Below, in pieces: positions 7,882-15,884 of a stretch of DNA of 15,884 nucleotides. The notes under the pieces were generated by a model. The model did not search any database, was not told the DNA's origin, and saw only the letters and a list, made by a program, of their open reading frames with translations. Numbering within the stretch: position 1 is the first letter of the stretch; each line of letters opens with the position of its first letter. Source of the stretch: Candidatus Villigracilis proximus (GTDB taxonomy: Bacteria > Chloroflexota > Anaerolineae > Anaerolineales > Villigracilaceae); contig JADKBB010000047.1 of assembly GCA_016715195.1 (NCBI GenBank), forward strand, positions 1 through 15,884, read 5' to 3'. A program made the position numbers and the translations under genes.

Positions 7882-8065
7882 GAACTGCAATCTGGACGTT
7901 AATCGTGTTTATTAAACTGGGGCAAGCTTGGCGAAAATTCAAACAGTAGGGGAAATAGTAGGGTTAACCCTACCGACAAATCTGACAGAGTATATGACAA
8001 TGAAAATGTAAATATCAAAGAAAGAACTTTACTTGTGTTTCTGTTTTTCAAAAGGAGAAATATAA
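7882..8065 (+). promoter_or_regulatory. Leader region of the SBBP-SLH genes
   Basis: This stretch contains no recognisable gene. It holds a 16-bp perfect palindrome (7958-7973) and a strong ribosome site AAAGGAG (8051-8057) before the ATG at 8066. A possible -35 CTGACA (7982-7987) has no well-spaced -10, so no promoter is claimed. Confidence 0.4.
7958..7973. promoter_or_regulatory. Perfect 16-bp palindrome, candidate operator
   Basis: GTAGGGTTAACCCTAC is fully self-complementary and lies about 93 bp before the start codon of the first SBBP-SLH gene. A partial direct copy, AGTAGGGG (7945-7952), stands 13 bp upstream. There is no T-tract or loop, so a dimeric regulator site is likelier than a terminator. 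Confidence 0.4.
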
Positions 8066-10450
8066 ATGAAAACCAACTCTAAGTCCATTTTCATAGTTCT
8101 CACCCTGCTGGCCCTGCTGATCGGCATGGTGCCAGCCTCACCCGTACACGCTGAATCGCTTCCCCGCCCGCTTCAAGCCAGCGGCGACTTTGTCTTCGCA
8201 AAAAGCATGAGCGGAACAGCTATTGGATCAGGCGAAGCCATCGCCATAGACATATATGGCTTCATTTATACAGCGGGCTATTTTTCAGGAACTGTGGATT
8301 TTGATCCTGGCGCAGGCGTATTTAATCTGGTCAACGCGGGAACCAATGATATCTATATTTCCAAATTGAGCAGTAACGGCAGCTTTGTTTGGGCAAAGCA
8401 GGTGGAAGATGCAAATCTAGCCAGCATCGCTCTGGACGTAAGCGGCAACGTTTATCTAACAGGAAGTTTTTCAAATACAGTAGATTTTGACCCCGGCGCA
8501 GGCACCGCCAATCAAACCAGCGCCGGAGCATCCGACATCTTTATTTCAAAACTGGACAGCAGTGGTAATTTTGTTTGGGCGAAACGTATGGGCGGAACCA
8601 GTTACGATACTGGAAGTAACATTGCTTTGAACACAAGCGGTGAAATTTACACAACCGGAAGTTTCAATAGTATTGTCGACTTTGATCCTGGCGCAGGAGT
8701 TGCCAACTTAACCAGCAATGGGAATACCGACGTTTTCATTACCAAATTAGACAGTAATGGTAATTTCATCTGGGCTAAAAATATGGGTGGAGCAAGTTCT
8801 GATCAGGGACTTGCTATTGCAGTAGATGCAAACGGAAATATTTATTCTTCAGGCACCTTTGAAACTACTGCTGACTTTGACCCCAATGCGGGCGCAACCA
8901 ACCTGACCAGTGCTGGAGACTACGATATTTTTGTTTCCAAGCTGGACAGCAACGGCAGTTTTATTTGGGCAAAGAGCATGGGCGGAATAGATTCTGATGT
9001 TGTCGCAGATGTCGCCGTTGACTCAAGTGGCAATGTGTACACAACCGGGTCCTTTAATGCCACAGCCGATTTCAATCCCAGCTTGGGCGGTATCGATAAT
9101 CTGGTTAGCGCCGGATTTGCCGATGTCTTCGTTTCTAAATTAGATAGTAACGGTGATTACGTCTGGGCCAAGCGCATGGGCGGGACCTATTATGATGTGG
9201 CCAGGGGAATTGCGCTAGACACAAGCGACAATATTTACACGACTGGTTATTTTTCACAAACCGCAGACTTTGACCCCGGGTTAGGTTTTACCAATCTATC
9301 TAGCGGAGGCGGCTTTAATGATATTTTTGTATCCAAGTTAGATAGCAACGGTAACTTCGGCTTTGCAAAGAGCATGGGCGGAGCAGCAGCTCATGATTAT
9401 GGCAACGCGATCACCCTTGACCCAAGCGGCAATATTTACACAACGGGTTATTTTGCAGGCACCGCCGACTTTGACCCCAGCGGAGTTGTGAACAACCTGA
9501 CCAGTACCGGCGGCTACGATATCTTTATCTCACAACTTGAGCATGGTGATGTCGCGCCAACTGTATACGGCACTTTCCAGGCTACCCCAAGCCCTACATC
9601 TGCCGCGAGTGTGGATTTCTATTTGCTATTCTCAGAAGATGTAACAGGGGTAGACCCGAGTGATTTCAGCCTGACAACCACGGGCAGCATATCTGGAGCC
9701 TCTGTCACTGGCGGCAGCGGGAGCAACAGCAGTTACACGATTACAGTAAACACTGGCACAGGGAATGGCACGATCCGTTTGAACGTGGTGGATGACGATA
9801 CCATCACAGATGCCACACTCAAACCACTGGGCGGAGTGGGCGCGGGAAATGGCAACTACAACAGCGGCGAAGTTTATACAATTATCAAATCACCTACCTT
9901 TGCCGATGTCCCATTAGATTATTGGGCAAATGCCTATATTGAACGCTTATACAACGCAGGTATCACCGGCGGATGCACAGCCATTCCGCTTAACTATTGC
10001 CCCGATAGTACAGTCACCCGCGCACAAATGGCCGTCTTTCTATTAAAGAGTATTCATGGCGCAAGCTACACACCGCCCGCTGCGGGAGTCAGCACTGGCT
10101 TCACCGATGTCGCAACCGATTATTGGGCCGCAGCCTGGATCAAGCAGCTCGCAGCAGAATCAATTACCAGTGGATGTGGAAACGGGATTTACTGTCCCGA
10201 TGCAACCGTCACACGGGCACAGATGTCCATCTTCCTTTTGAAGTCTAAACACGGGTCAATCTACAATCCGACCAATGCCATTGGAGTATTCAGTGATGTA
10301 CCGATGGGCTATTGGGCTGACAAGTGGATAGAACAACTTGCTGTTGAGGGAGTCACCTCGGGTTGTGGTGTAGGTGTCTATTGCCCGGATGCAGATGTAA
10401 CTCGCGCACAAATGGCGGTCTTTTTAGTAAGGATGTTTAATTTACCGTAA
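8066..10450 (+). CDS. Secreted SBBP beta-propeller protein with Ig-like and triple SLH domains
   Basis: A surface protein predicted to be exported by Sec and held at the cell envelope by SLH domains. The signal peptide is residues 1-29, with cleavage after VHA. Seven SBBP repeats of about 64 residues follow (40-492), each with the pattern GN-[IV]-Y-x-[TS]-G-x-F...DFDPGAG...DIF[IV]SKLDSNGNFVWAK, matching one seven-bladed propeller. Residues about 497-606 form an Ig-like domain of the type ending in VVDDDTITDA...GEVYTI. Three SLH modules follow (611-660, 678-726, 741-789), each with a TRAQ motif and a Cys pair (637/645, 704/710, 767/773); these are the only six cysteines. The start is set by AAAGGAG 8 nt upstream. 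A paralogue follows 66 bp downstream. The substrate or partner is unknown; adhesion or envelope structure is inferred. Confidence 0.88.
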   Translation: MKTNSKSIFIVLTLLALLIGMVPASPVHAESLPRPLQASGDFVFAKSMSGTAIGSGEAIAIDIYGFIYTAGYFSGTVDFDPGAGVFNLVNAGTNDIYISKLSSNGSFVWAKQVEDANLASIALDVSGNVYLTGSFSNTVDFDPGAGTANQTSAGASDIFISKLDSSGNFVWAKRMGGTSYDTGSNIALNTSGEIYTTGSFNSIVDFDPGAGVANLTSNGNTDVFITKLDSNGNFIWAKNMGGASSDQGLAIAVDANGNIYSSGTFETTADFDPNAGATNLTSAGDYDIFVSKLDSNGSFIWAKSMGGIDSDVVADVAVDSSGNVYTTGSFNATADFNPSLGGIDNLVSAGFADVFVSKLDSNGDYVWAKRMGGTYYDVARGIALDTSDNIYTTGYFSQTADFDPGLGFTNLSSGGGFNDIFVSKLDSNGNFGFAKSMGGAAAHDYGNAITLDPSGNIYTTGYFAGTADFDPSGVVNNLTSTGGYDIFISQLEHGDVAPTVYGTFQATPSPTSAASVDFYLLFSEDVTGVDPSDFSLTTTGSISGASVTGGSGSNSSYTITVNTGTGNGTIRLNVVDDDTITDATLKPLGGVGAGNGNYNSGEVYTIIKSPTFADVPLDYWANAYIERLYNAGITGGCTAIPLNYCPDSTVTRAQMAVFLLKSIHGASYTPPAAGVSTGFTDVATDYWAAAWIKQLAAESITSGCGNGIYCPDATVTRAQMSIFLLKSKHGSIYNPTNAIGVFSDVPMGYWADKWIEQLAVEGVTSGCGVGVYCPDADVTRAQMAVFLVRMFNLP

Positions 10451-10516
10451 AGATAGTAATTACAAATCGTTTGTTTATTTTTCGAAAGATCAACAATATA
10501 AAAGGAGAAACACATT

Positions 10517-12556
10517 ATGAAAATACGTTCAAACCCCAGAGTAACTATTCTTTCACTTCTCACCTTGCTTGCCATGCTGATTAGCATGTTACCAGCCTCA
10601 CCGGTGCAGGCTCGCCCGCTTCAAGCGATCGGCGCATTTGCTTTTTCAAAAGGTATTGGCGGAGTGGATAACGATTTTGGCAACGATATTGCCACTGACG
10701 CCAATGGAAATATCTACACGACTGGATACTTTTTTGGAACCGTCGACTTTGACCCTGGCGCAGGCACGAGCAACTTAATCAGTGCGGGAGAGACTGATGT
10801 TTTCGTCTCGAAGTTAGATAGCAGCGGCAATCTGCTCTGGGCAAAGAAAATGGGAGGAACAAGTTTTGACAGAGGAAATAGTATCGCAGTAGATGCAAGC
10901 GGTAATGTGTACTCAACAGGGTATTTCTTTACAACCGCTGATTTTGACCCGGGAGTGGGCGTATCCGATCTCGTTAGTAAAGGGGCCTATGACATCTTTA
11001 TCTCCAAACTGGATAGCAATGGCAATTTTGTTTGGGCAAAAAGCATGGGCGACGCAAGTAACGATCAGGGCAGCAGCATTGTCATTGACTCAAACAGCAA
11101 TGTTTACACGACTGGCCGGTTTGAAGGTATTGTAGACTTTAACCCAAGTGCAGGAACAGCCAACCTAACCAGCGCAGGAGCTAGCGATGTCTTTGTTTCC
11201 AAGCTGGATGGCAATGGCGGCTTCATCTGGGCAAAGAAAATGGGCGGCACAGGTTCTGATGGCGGAAACGGCCTCGTAGTAGACTCAACTGCAAATATTT
11301 ACACAACAGGTACCTTTGGAGGAACTGCAGACTTTGACCCGAGTGCGGGTGTTACGAATCTTGTCAGCGCCGGACAAATCGATATTTTCATTTCCAAGTT
11401 AAATAGCAACGGGGATATTGTCTGGGCAAAAGGCATGGGCGGAACGGGCAATGAAATCAGCACAGGTATTGCCATCGACTCAAATAGTAATATTTATTCA
11501 ACTGGATATTTTTCAAGTACCGCTGATTTTGACCCAGGCGTAGTCACTGCCAATCTAAATAACCTTGGCGGAACCGATATCTATATTTCCAAACTGGATA
11601 GCAATGGAAATTTCGTTTGGGCCAAAAGCATGGGCGGAGCAAGCAATGAAAGAAGCTACGGCATAGATGTTGATTTAAACAACAACATTTATACGACGGG
11701 CTACTTTGCAGGTACTGCTGATTTTGACCCTGGTGCCAATACAAGTGATCTAACCAGCGCAGGTTCAGACGATATTTTCATTTCCAAACTGGATGGCAAC
11801 GGCAACTACATCTGGGCCAAAAGCATGGGCGGGACAGATCTGGAAAGCGGCAACGGGATCGCAGTATCTGCCGGCGGTGGTGTATATACAACAGGCTACT
11901 TTTACGGGACTGCCGATCTCGACCCCAGTGCAGGCACTGCCAGCTTTGACAGCCTCGGCAAGGGAGATATTTTTATCTCCAAACTAAATGATGCCCCAAC
12001 CTTTGCTGATGTTCCAGCCAATTACTGGGCATACAATTATATTGAACGTTTATATAGCGCTGGAGTGACGGGCGGCTGTTCAGCCATCCCGCTCAATTAC
12101 TGTCCTGATAGTACAGTCACACGGGCGCAAATGGCGGTCTTCCTGCTGAGAGGCAAATATGGCTCGGACTATACCCCCCCCGTTGTAGGTGCAAGTACCG
12201 GCTTTAGCGATGTACCACTAGACTATTGGGCAGCGGCCTGGATCAAGCAGCTCGCAGCAGAATCAATTACCAGCGGATGCGGCGTGGGTACTTACTGCCC
12301 TGAAGCAGTTGTCACACGCGCACAAATGGCGGTTTTCCTTTTGAAGGCCAGCAAGTTTGGTGTAGTAGATACTCCACCTGCCGCAGTAGGTGTTTTCAGT
12401 GACGTGCCTACAGATTACTGGGCAGCCGCCTGGATCGAGCAGCTCGCCGCAGATGGTGTCACTTCTGGTTGCGGTGGAGGTAATTACTGCCCCGATGCCG
12501 GAGTCACACGCGCACAGATGGCTATCTTCCTGATAAAGACTTACAGCCTGCCATAA
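10517..12556 (+). CDS. Secreted SBBP beta-propeller protein with triple SLH domain
   Basis: A paralogue of the preceding gene, 679 residues, without its Ig-like domain. It has a signal peptide with core ILSLLTLLAMLISMLPASPV and cleavage after about residue 32 (VQA). Seven SBBP repeats run from about 39 to 492, followed directly by three SLH modules (about 494-679), again with TRAQ motifs and six cysteines confined to the SLH part. AAAGGAGA at 10501-10508 sets the ATG at 10517. The 66-bp spacer has no terminator, so cotranscription with the first gene is likely, and the hairpin at 12633-12676 closes the unit. A 38-bp tract (12236-12273) is identical to 10133-10170 in the first gene, pointing to recent duplication or gene conversion in the SLH part. 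The ligand is unknown. Confidence 0.88.
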   Translation: MKIRSNPRVTILSLLTLLAMLISMLPASPVQARPLQAIGAFAFSKGIGGVDNDFGNDIATDANGNIYTTGYFFGTVDFDPGAGTSNLISAGETDVFVSKLDSSGNLLWAKKMGGTSFDRGNSIAVDASGNVYSTGYFFTTADFDPGVGVSDLVSKGAYDIFISKLDSNGNFVWAKSMGDASNDQGSSIVIDSNSNVYTTGRFEGIVDFNPSAGTANLTSAGASDVFVSKLDGNGGFIWAKKMGGTGSDGGNGLVVDSTANIYTTGTFGGTADFDPSAGVTNLVSAGQIDIFISKLNSNGDIVWAKGMGGTGNEISTGIAIDSNSNIYSTGYFSSTADFDPGVVTANLNNLGGTDIYISKLDSNGNFVWAKSMGGASNERSYGIDVDLNNNIYTTGYFAGTADFDPGANTSDLTSAGSDDIFISKLDGNGNYIWAKSMGGTDLESGNGIAVSAGGGVYTTGYFYGTADLDPSAGTASFDSLGKGDIFISKLNDAPTFADVPANYWAYNYIERLYSAGVTGGCSAIPLNYCPDSTVTRAQMAVFLLRGKYGSDYTPPVVGASTGFSDVPLDYWAAAWIKQLAAESITSGCGVGTYCPEAVVTRAQMAVFLLKASKFGVVDTPPAAVGVFSDVPTDYWAAAWIEQLAADGVTSGCGGGNYCPDAGVTRAQMAIFLIKTYSLP

Positions 12557-12632
12557 AAATAAGCGGTACTGATTTATGCTCTACAATACAAAATATTTTT
12601 GGACGCAGAAAAACAGGGTGGATAATTAACTT

Positions 12633-12676
12633 ATAAAGAAAGAATCGCGAAAAAAATCTCGCGGTTCTTTCTTTAT
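12633..12676 (+). terminator. Terminator after the SBBP-SLH genes
   Basis: A 17-bp stem, ATAAAGAAAGAATCGCG (12633-12649) with CGCGGTTCTTTCTTTAT (12660-12676), has one G-T pair and a 10-nt A-rich loop. The 3' arm ends T-rich. It lies 77 bp after the stop of the second SBBP-SLH gene. Confidence 0.7.
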
Positions 12677-12815
12677 ATCCAGCAGGGGGAATCTTTCAGC
12701 ATAACTGCATCAGGTTTGAGATTAAATTGAGATGCGGTCAATTAATCCCCAGAGATGGTTCTATAAATGACCCTTAATGTACCCGTTTTCAGGTCAATAT
12801 GATTTCATTTTCCGC

Positions 12816-12821
12816 TATACT
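12816..12821 (+). promoter_or_regulatory. Candidate -10 element of ppc
   Basis: TATACT differs from TATAAT by one base and lies 18 bp before the preferred ATG at 12840. The -35 region (GGTCAA around 12792) is poor. If real, the leader is very short. Confidence 0.25.
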
Positions 12822-12839
12822 TGGCGTATGGAACACATC

Positions 12840-15545
12840 ATGGATATTTCACAAACCATTCACATGCTCGGAGACCTGCTGGGCAAAGTTATCTCAGACC
12901 TTGAATCGCCGGAGATATTCGAGATCGAAGAACATATCCGGGCCGATGCCAAGGCGCGTCGTGCCGGTGACCGCAGCGCGGCGCTGCGATTGCAGAAACG
13001 AGTCTCAACTTTATCCACAGATGAAGCCCGCGCTGTCGCCGCCGCATTTGCCACTTATTTTGATCTGGTAAATTTAGCCGAAGACAATCAACGTGTCCAA
13101 CTGCTGCGTCAAAGGCTTGACCAGAAATATCCTGCACCTGTTGATGAATCCATTGGCGAGGCGGTAGCGATGCTTAAGGCACGCGGCGTCAGCGTGGAAC
13201 AAATGTCAACCCTGCTCGAAAAACTTTCGATTGAATTGGTATTAACCGCCCACCCCACAGAAGCAAGAAGGCGCACCGTCCTTTCAAAAGTTGAACGCAT
13301 TGCACAACTGCTTCAAGAGATCAGCAACAAGGAAAACTCGGCACGTGAAAGCGCGGGAATACAGGATGCGCTGCGATCTGAAATTTCAGCCTTATGGCTC
13401 ACTGAGCGGGCACGCGCAAATCAATTGGCAGTGACTGATGAAGTAAAAACCGGCTTGTATTATGTGGATGCTTTTTTCTGGAAAGCCATTCCTGCCCTGT
13501 ATGACGATCTTGAAAAGGCTTTGCAAATTCACTATCCTGAATTGCAAATGCCGCCAGCCTGGTTAAAACTTGCATCCTGGATCGGCGGCGATCGTGACGG
13601 AAACCCAAACGTCACCGTAGATGTCACAGCCGAAACATTGCGCCTGCACCGCGGCTTGACCGTTGAGAATCATCGCCGCAAATTACATGAATTGGCGCGC
13701 CGTTTAAGTATGAGCACGCGGCTCGTTCCGCCGCCGCCGGAATTGATCAACTGGATCGAAAAGCGCCGCCCATTTCCTGCGCATGTTTCTTATATTGAAG
13801 AACGATATATCAACGAACCGTATCGTCTGGTGCTTTCCTTATTAACAGCTGACCTGGCAAGCGCCACACGCGAAGACATGAAATCACGCCTGATGAGCCG
13901 CGAACCATACACCGCGCATATTTTTCTTAATAAACTTCTTGAACCCTTTGAGATCATAGCAAATGCCATGCCAAAATCTCTGTCTCAAGGAGATCTAAAA
14001 ACCACTCATCATCAATTACGCATCTTCGGATTTCATGCCGCGCGTCTGGATATTCGGGAAGATTCAAGCCGGTTTAACGCTGCCTTAAGTGAGATCTTGC
14101 GCGCCCTCAGAATTGAATCTGATTTTGAACATTTATCTGACCACGAGCGGACGCTTCTTCTCACGCGTTTGCTTGACCAGCCGCCAATGGAGTTATCTCA
14201 ACATCCCGGTGTGACTCCTGCCACCTCTGAAACCTGGGCATTGTTTCAACTTATCAGCCGCATCTGCGAAGTGTACGGACACGAACCACTCGGCGCGATC
14301 GTCATCTCAATGGCACACTCCACCGCCGATATTCTGACAGTCTTACTGCTGGCCCGTTGGGCAGGCTGTGCCTATGTGCCCCCGATTGCACCGCTCTTTG
14401 AATCTGTTGAAGATTTGAAAAGCGCGCAAACTATTCTGGAGGCACTCTTTACCTGCGAACCATATCGCAAGCATCTTAAATCTCATAACAATGAACAAAT
14501 GGTAATGATCGGCTACTCAGACAGCAACAAAGATGGCGGCTACCTTATGGCAAACTGGTCGCTCTATCAAGCTCAAGAAGAAATTACACGCGTTACTCAA
14601 ACACACGATATTAAACTCACCATCTTTCACGGCCGCGGCGGGACAATTGCCCGCGGCGGCGGGCCGGCCAGCCGCGCCATCCGCGCCCAGCCTGCGGGCA
14701 GTATTAATGGCCGCTTTCGAGTGACAGAACAGGAAGAGATCATCGCTTCACGATATGCCAACCCATACCTTGCCCATCGTCATCTGGAGCAAATTGCAAG
14801 TGCCGTCCTGCTTGCTTCCGCTCCTGCTGAAGAACAATTTCAGGTTCCCCACAAATGGCGTGAGGCCATGGAAGAAATGTCGGGCACGGCACAAAAGGCC
14901 TATCGAAATCTGGTATATGAAACTCCCGGCTTTATTGAATTCTGGCAATCTGCCACACCATTGGACGAGATCAAGCAGCTGCAAATCGGTTCGCGTCCGG
15001 CCTCACGTGCCAGTTCCAGCGCCGTGGACAAAATCCACACCATTCCCTGGGTATTCTCATGGATGCAATCCCGCTTTAATTTACCGGGCTGGTACAGCCT
15101 GGGCGCAGGATTGGAATCCTTTACCGATCAATCTGTGTTGCGCGAAATGTACGAAGGCTGGCCTTTCTTTAGAAGCCTATTAAATAATACTGAAATGTCA
15201 TTGACCAAAGCGGATATGGAAATCGCGGCGTTATATGTGGAGCTTGTGCCAGACCGCGCACTCGGAAACACCATCTTCAGCCGTATTCGCGAAGAATACG
15301 AACGGACTTGCGCAGCCGTACTCTCCACCAGCAGACACACCTCTCTCATGGAAATGGAACCGGTTACACAATATGCCGTCCAGTTTCGCAATCCCTACAT
15401 TGACCCATTAAACTACATTCAGGTTGATGTGTTACGCCGTTTACGATCTTTGAAAAGCCCCAACGGAGCGGAAGTGGAAACTCTGCGGGATGTGATGGCA
15501 TTAACCATCAACGGCATCGCCGCCGGCTTGAAGAATACCGGTTAA
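12840..15545 (+). CDS. ppc: Phosphoenolpyruvate carboxylase
   Basis: A cytoplasmic enzyme that carboxylates phosphoenolpyruvate with bicarbonate to oxaloacetate and phosphate, refilling the TCA cycle. Three in-frame ATGs exist (12777, 12828, 12840). The last gives 901 residues, within the usual bacterial range, and puts the catalytic His of VLTAHPTE at 138, the same number as in the E. coli enzyme; none has a clear ribosome site. Other motifs on that numbering are WIGGDRDGNP (247-256), GFHAARLDIREDSSRF, GYSDSNKDGGY (558-568), FHGRGGTIARGGGP (596-609, with Ala where Gly is common), SRPASR, IPWVFSWMQSRFNLPGW, and the C-terminal LKNTG. The gene is intact and stands alone between two terminators. 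Identity is secure; only the start is open. Confidence 0.95.
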   Translation: MDISQTIHMLGDLLGKVISDLESPEIFEIEEHIRADAKARRAGDRSAALRLQKRVSTLSTDEARAVAAAFATYFDLVNLAEDNQRVQLLRQRLDQKYPAPVDESIGEAVAMLKARGVSVEQMSTLLEKLSIELVLTAHPTEARRRTVLSKVERIAQLLQEISNKENSARESAGIQDALRSEISALWLTERARANQLAVTDEVKTGLYYVDAFFWKAIPALYDDLEKALQIHYPELQMPPAWLKLASWIGGDRDGNPNVTVDVTAETLRLHRGLTVENHRRKLHELARRLSMSTRLVPPPPELINWIEKRRPFPAHVSYIEERYINEPYRLVLSLLTADLASATREDMKSRLMSREPYTAHIFLNKLLEPFEIIANAMPKSLSQGDLKTTHHQLRIFGFHAARLDIREDSSRFNAALSEILRALRIESDFEHLSDHERTLLLTRLLDQPPMELSQHPGVTPATSETWALFQLISRICEVYGHEPLGAIVISMAHSTADILTVLLLARWAGCAYVPPIAPLFESVEDLKSAQTILEALFTCEPYRKHLKSHNNEQMVMIGYSDSNKDGGYLMANWSLYQAQEEITRVTQTHDIKLTIFHGRGGTIARGGGPASRAIRAQPAGSINGRFRVTEQEEIIASRYANPYLAHRHLEQIASAVLLASAPAEEQFQVPHKWREAMEEMSGTAQKAYRNLVYETPGFIEFWQSATPLDEIKQLQIGSRPASRASSSAVDKIHTIPWVFSWMQSRFNLPGWYSLGAGLESFTDQSVLREMYEGWPFFRSLLNNTEMSLTKADMEIAALYVELVPDRALGNTIFSRIREEYERTCAAVLSTSRHTSLMEMEPVTQYAVQFRNPYIDPLNYIQVDVLRRLRSLKSPNGAEVETLRDVMALTINGIAAGLKNTG

Positions 15546-15612
15546 AAATTCAGGAGATTAAATAAACTTTACCCGAATCGTTTTTTTTATACCAAACTAT
15601 GCTTAATGAAAA

Positions 15613-15656
15613 ATCACAATGGCGCAGTCCAAATTGTTGGACTGCGCCATTGTGAT
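15613..15656. terminator. Bidirectional terminator between ppc and the LuxR-type gene
   Basis: A perfect 20-bp stem, ATCACAATGGCGCAGTCCAA (15613-15632) with its complement (15637-15656), has a 4-nt loop. It is flanked by GAAAAA on the left, which gives T-rich RNA on the minus strand, and by TAAAAG on the right. It lies between convergent genes and probably serves both. Confidence 0.8.
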
Positions 15657-15681
15657 AAAAGCCTAAAAATAAAAAGCGGGG

Positions 15682-15884
15682 TTAATCACGCTGCAAGGAA
15701 TTGAGCTTGCCATCTCCGGTAGCTTTTGCGGTCGCTGCAGAGCGGGTATGGACATCCAGTTTTTCAAAGATCGCTTTCAAATGCCGTTTGACAGTATTGG
15801 TGGTGATGAAAAGTTTTTCTGCAATCTCCTTGTTTGCCAGACCTTGAGCCAACAAATCAAGTACTTCGCGCTCGCGGTCTGTGA
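15682..15884 (-). CDS. LuxR-family transcriptional regulator, C-terminal HTH (5'-partial)
   Basis: The last 67 residues of a DNA-binding regulator; the gene enters from the right edge and stops at the TAA 15684-15682. The sequence TDREREVLDLLAQGLANKEI, then AEKLFITTNTVKRHLKAIFE and KLDVHTRSAA, is the four-helix LuxR/GerE winged-type HTH, with the usual T-x-R-E-x-E-V-L opening and T-V-K-x-H recognition helix. A short tail ends SLQRD. The N-terminal input domain (response receiver, MalT-like ATPase or other) is outside the window, so the signal is unknown. Convergent with ppc. Confidence 0.9.
   Translation of the reverse strand, partial: TDREREVLDLLAQGLANKEIAEKLFITTNTVKRHLKAIFEKLDVHTRSAATAKATGDGKLNSLQRD

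Noticed and set aside
8066..12556. Regularly spaced repeats about 190-200 bp apart
   Set aside because: They are in-frame SBBP protein repeats with diverged codons, not a CRISPR array or noncoding satellite.
12777..12839. Upstream in-frame ATG for ppc
   Set aside because: The extra 21 residues are unlike the family N-terminus and the stretch holds the only good -10 candidate; it cannot be excluded outright.

Overview
The window looks like chromosomal DNA of a filamentous Chloroflexota, most likely Anaerolineae. This is inferred from two secreted seven-repeat beta-propeller (SBBP) proteins ending in triple SLH modules of the cysteine-containing 'YWAAAWIKQLAAE...SGCG...YCPD...TRAQMAVFLL' type, and from a long nSTAND1-type NTPase next to a TIR protein. 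No rRNA or tRNA gene was recognised.

Layout. (1) 1-2381, minus strand: a TIR-domain gene followed 28 bp later by a large nSTAND1 ATPase that runs off the left edge. A promoter with perfect consensus hexamers sits upstream. The TIR C-terminus and the STAND N-terminus carry nearly the same Gly/Asn-rich motif, the arrangement expected of an amyloid-type effector/receptor signalling pair. (2) ~2375-6165, plus strand, divergent: a Upf1/DNA2-like SF1 helicase, then a second SF1 helicase with a NERD-like N-terminal domain, abutting as an operon. (3) 6166-7900: a degraded stretch with a short lipoprotein, two tandem imperfect palindromes sharing a half-site, and minus-strand remnants of a DUF927-like mobile-element protein and a tyrosine recombinase. 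(4) 8066-12556: two tandem paralogous secreted SBBP-SLH surface proteins. (5) 12840-15545: an intact phosphoenolpyruvate carboxylase. (6) 15682-15884: the HTH end of a LuxR-family regulator on the minus strand, convergent with ppc across a perfect 20-bp stem.

Sections 1 and 2 resemble a defence or programmed-cell-death island. The STAND protein would be the sensor and the TIR protein the NAD-targeting effector; the helicase pair is a separate divergent module. All of these genes except the TIR gene are broken by single-base indels, and a one-base correction at each site restores conserved motifs. The roughly 7.2 kb of coding sequence in sections 4 and 5 has no such break. The island is therefore either recently inactivated or a poorly polished, strain-variable part of the assembly. 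The mobile remnants in section 3 also appear to have lost larger internal segments and look like true scars.
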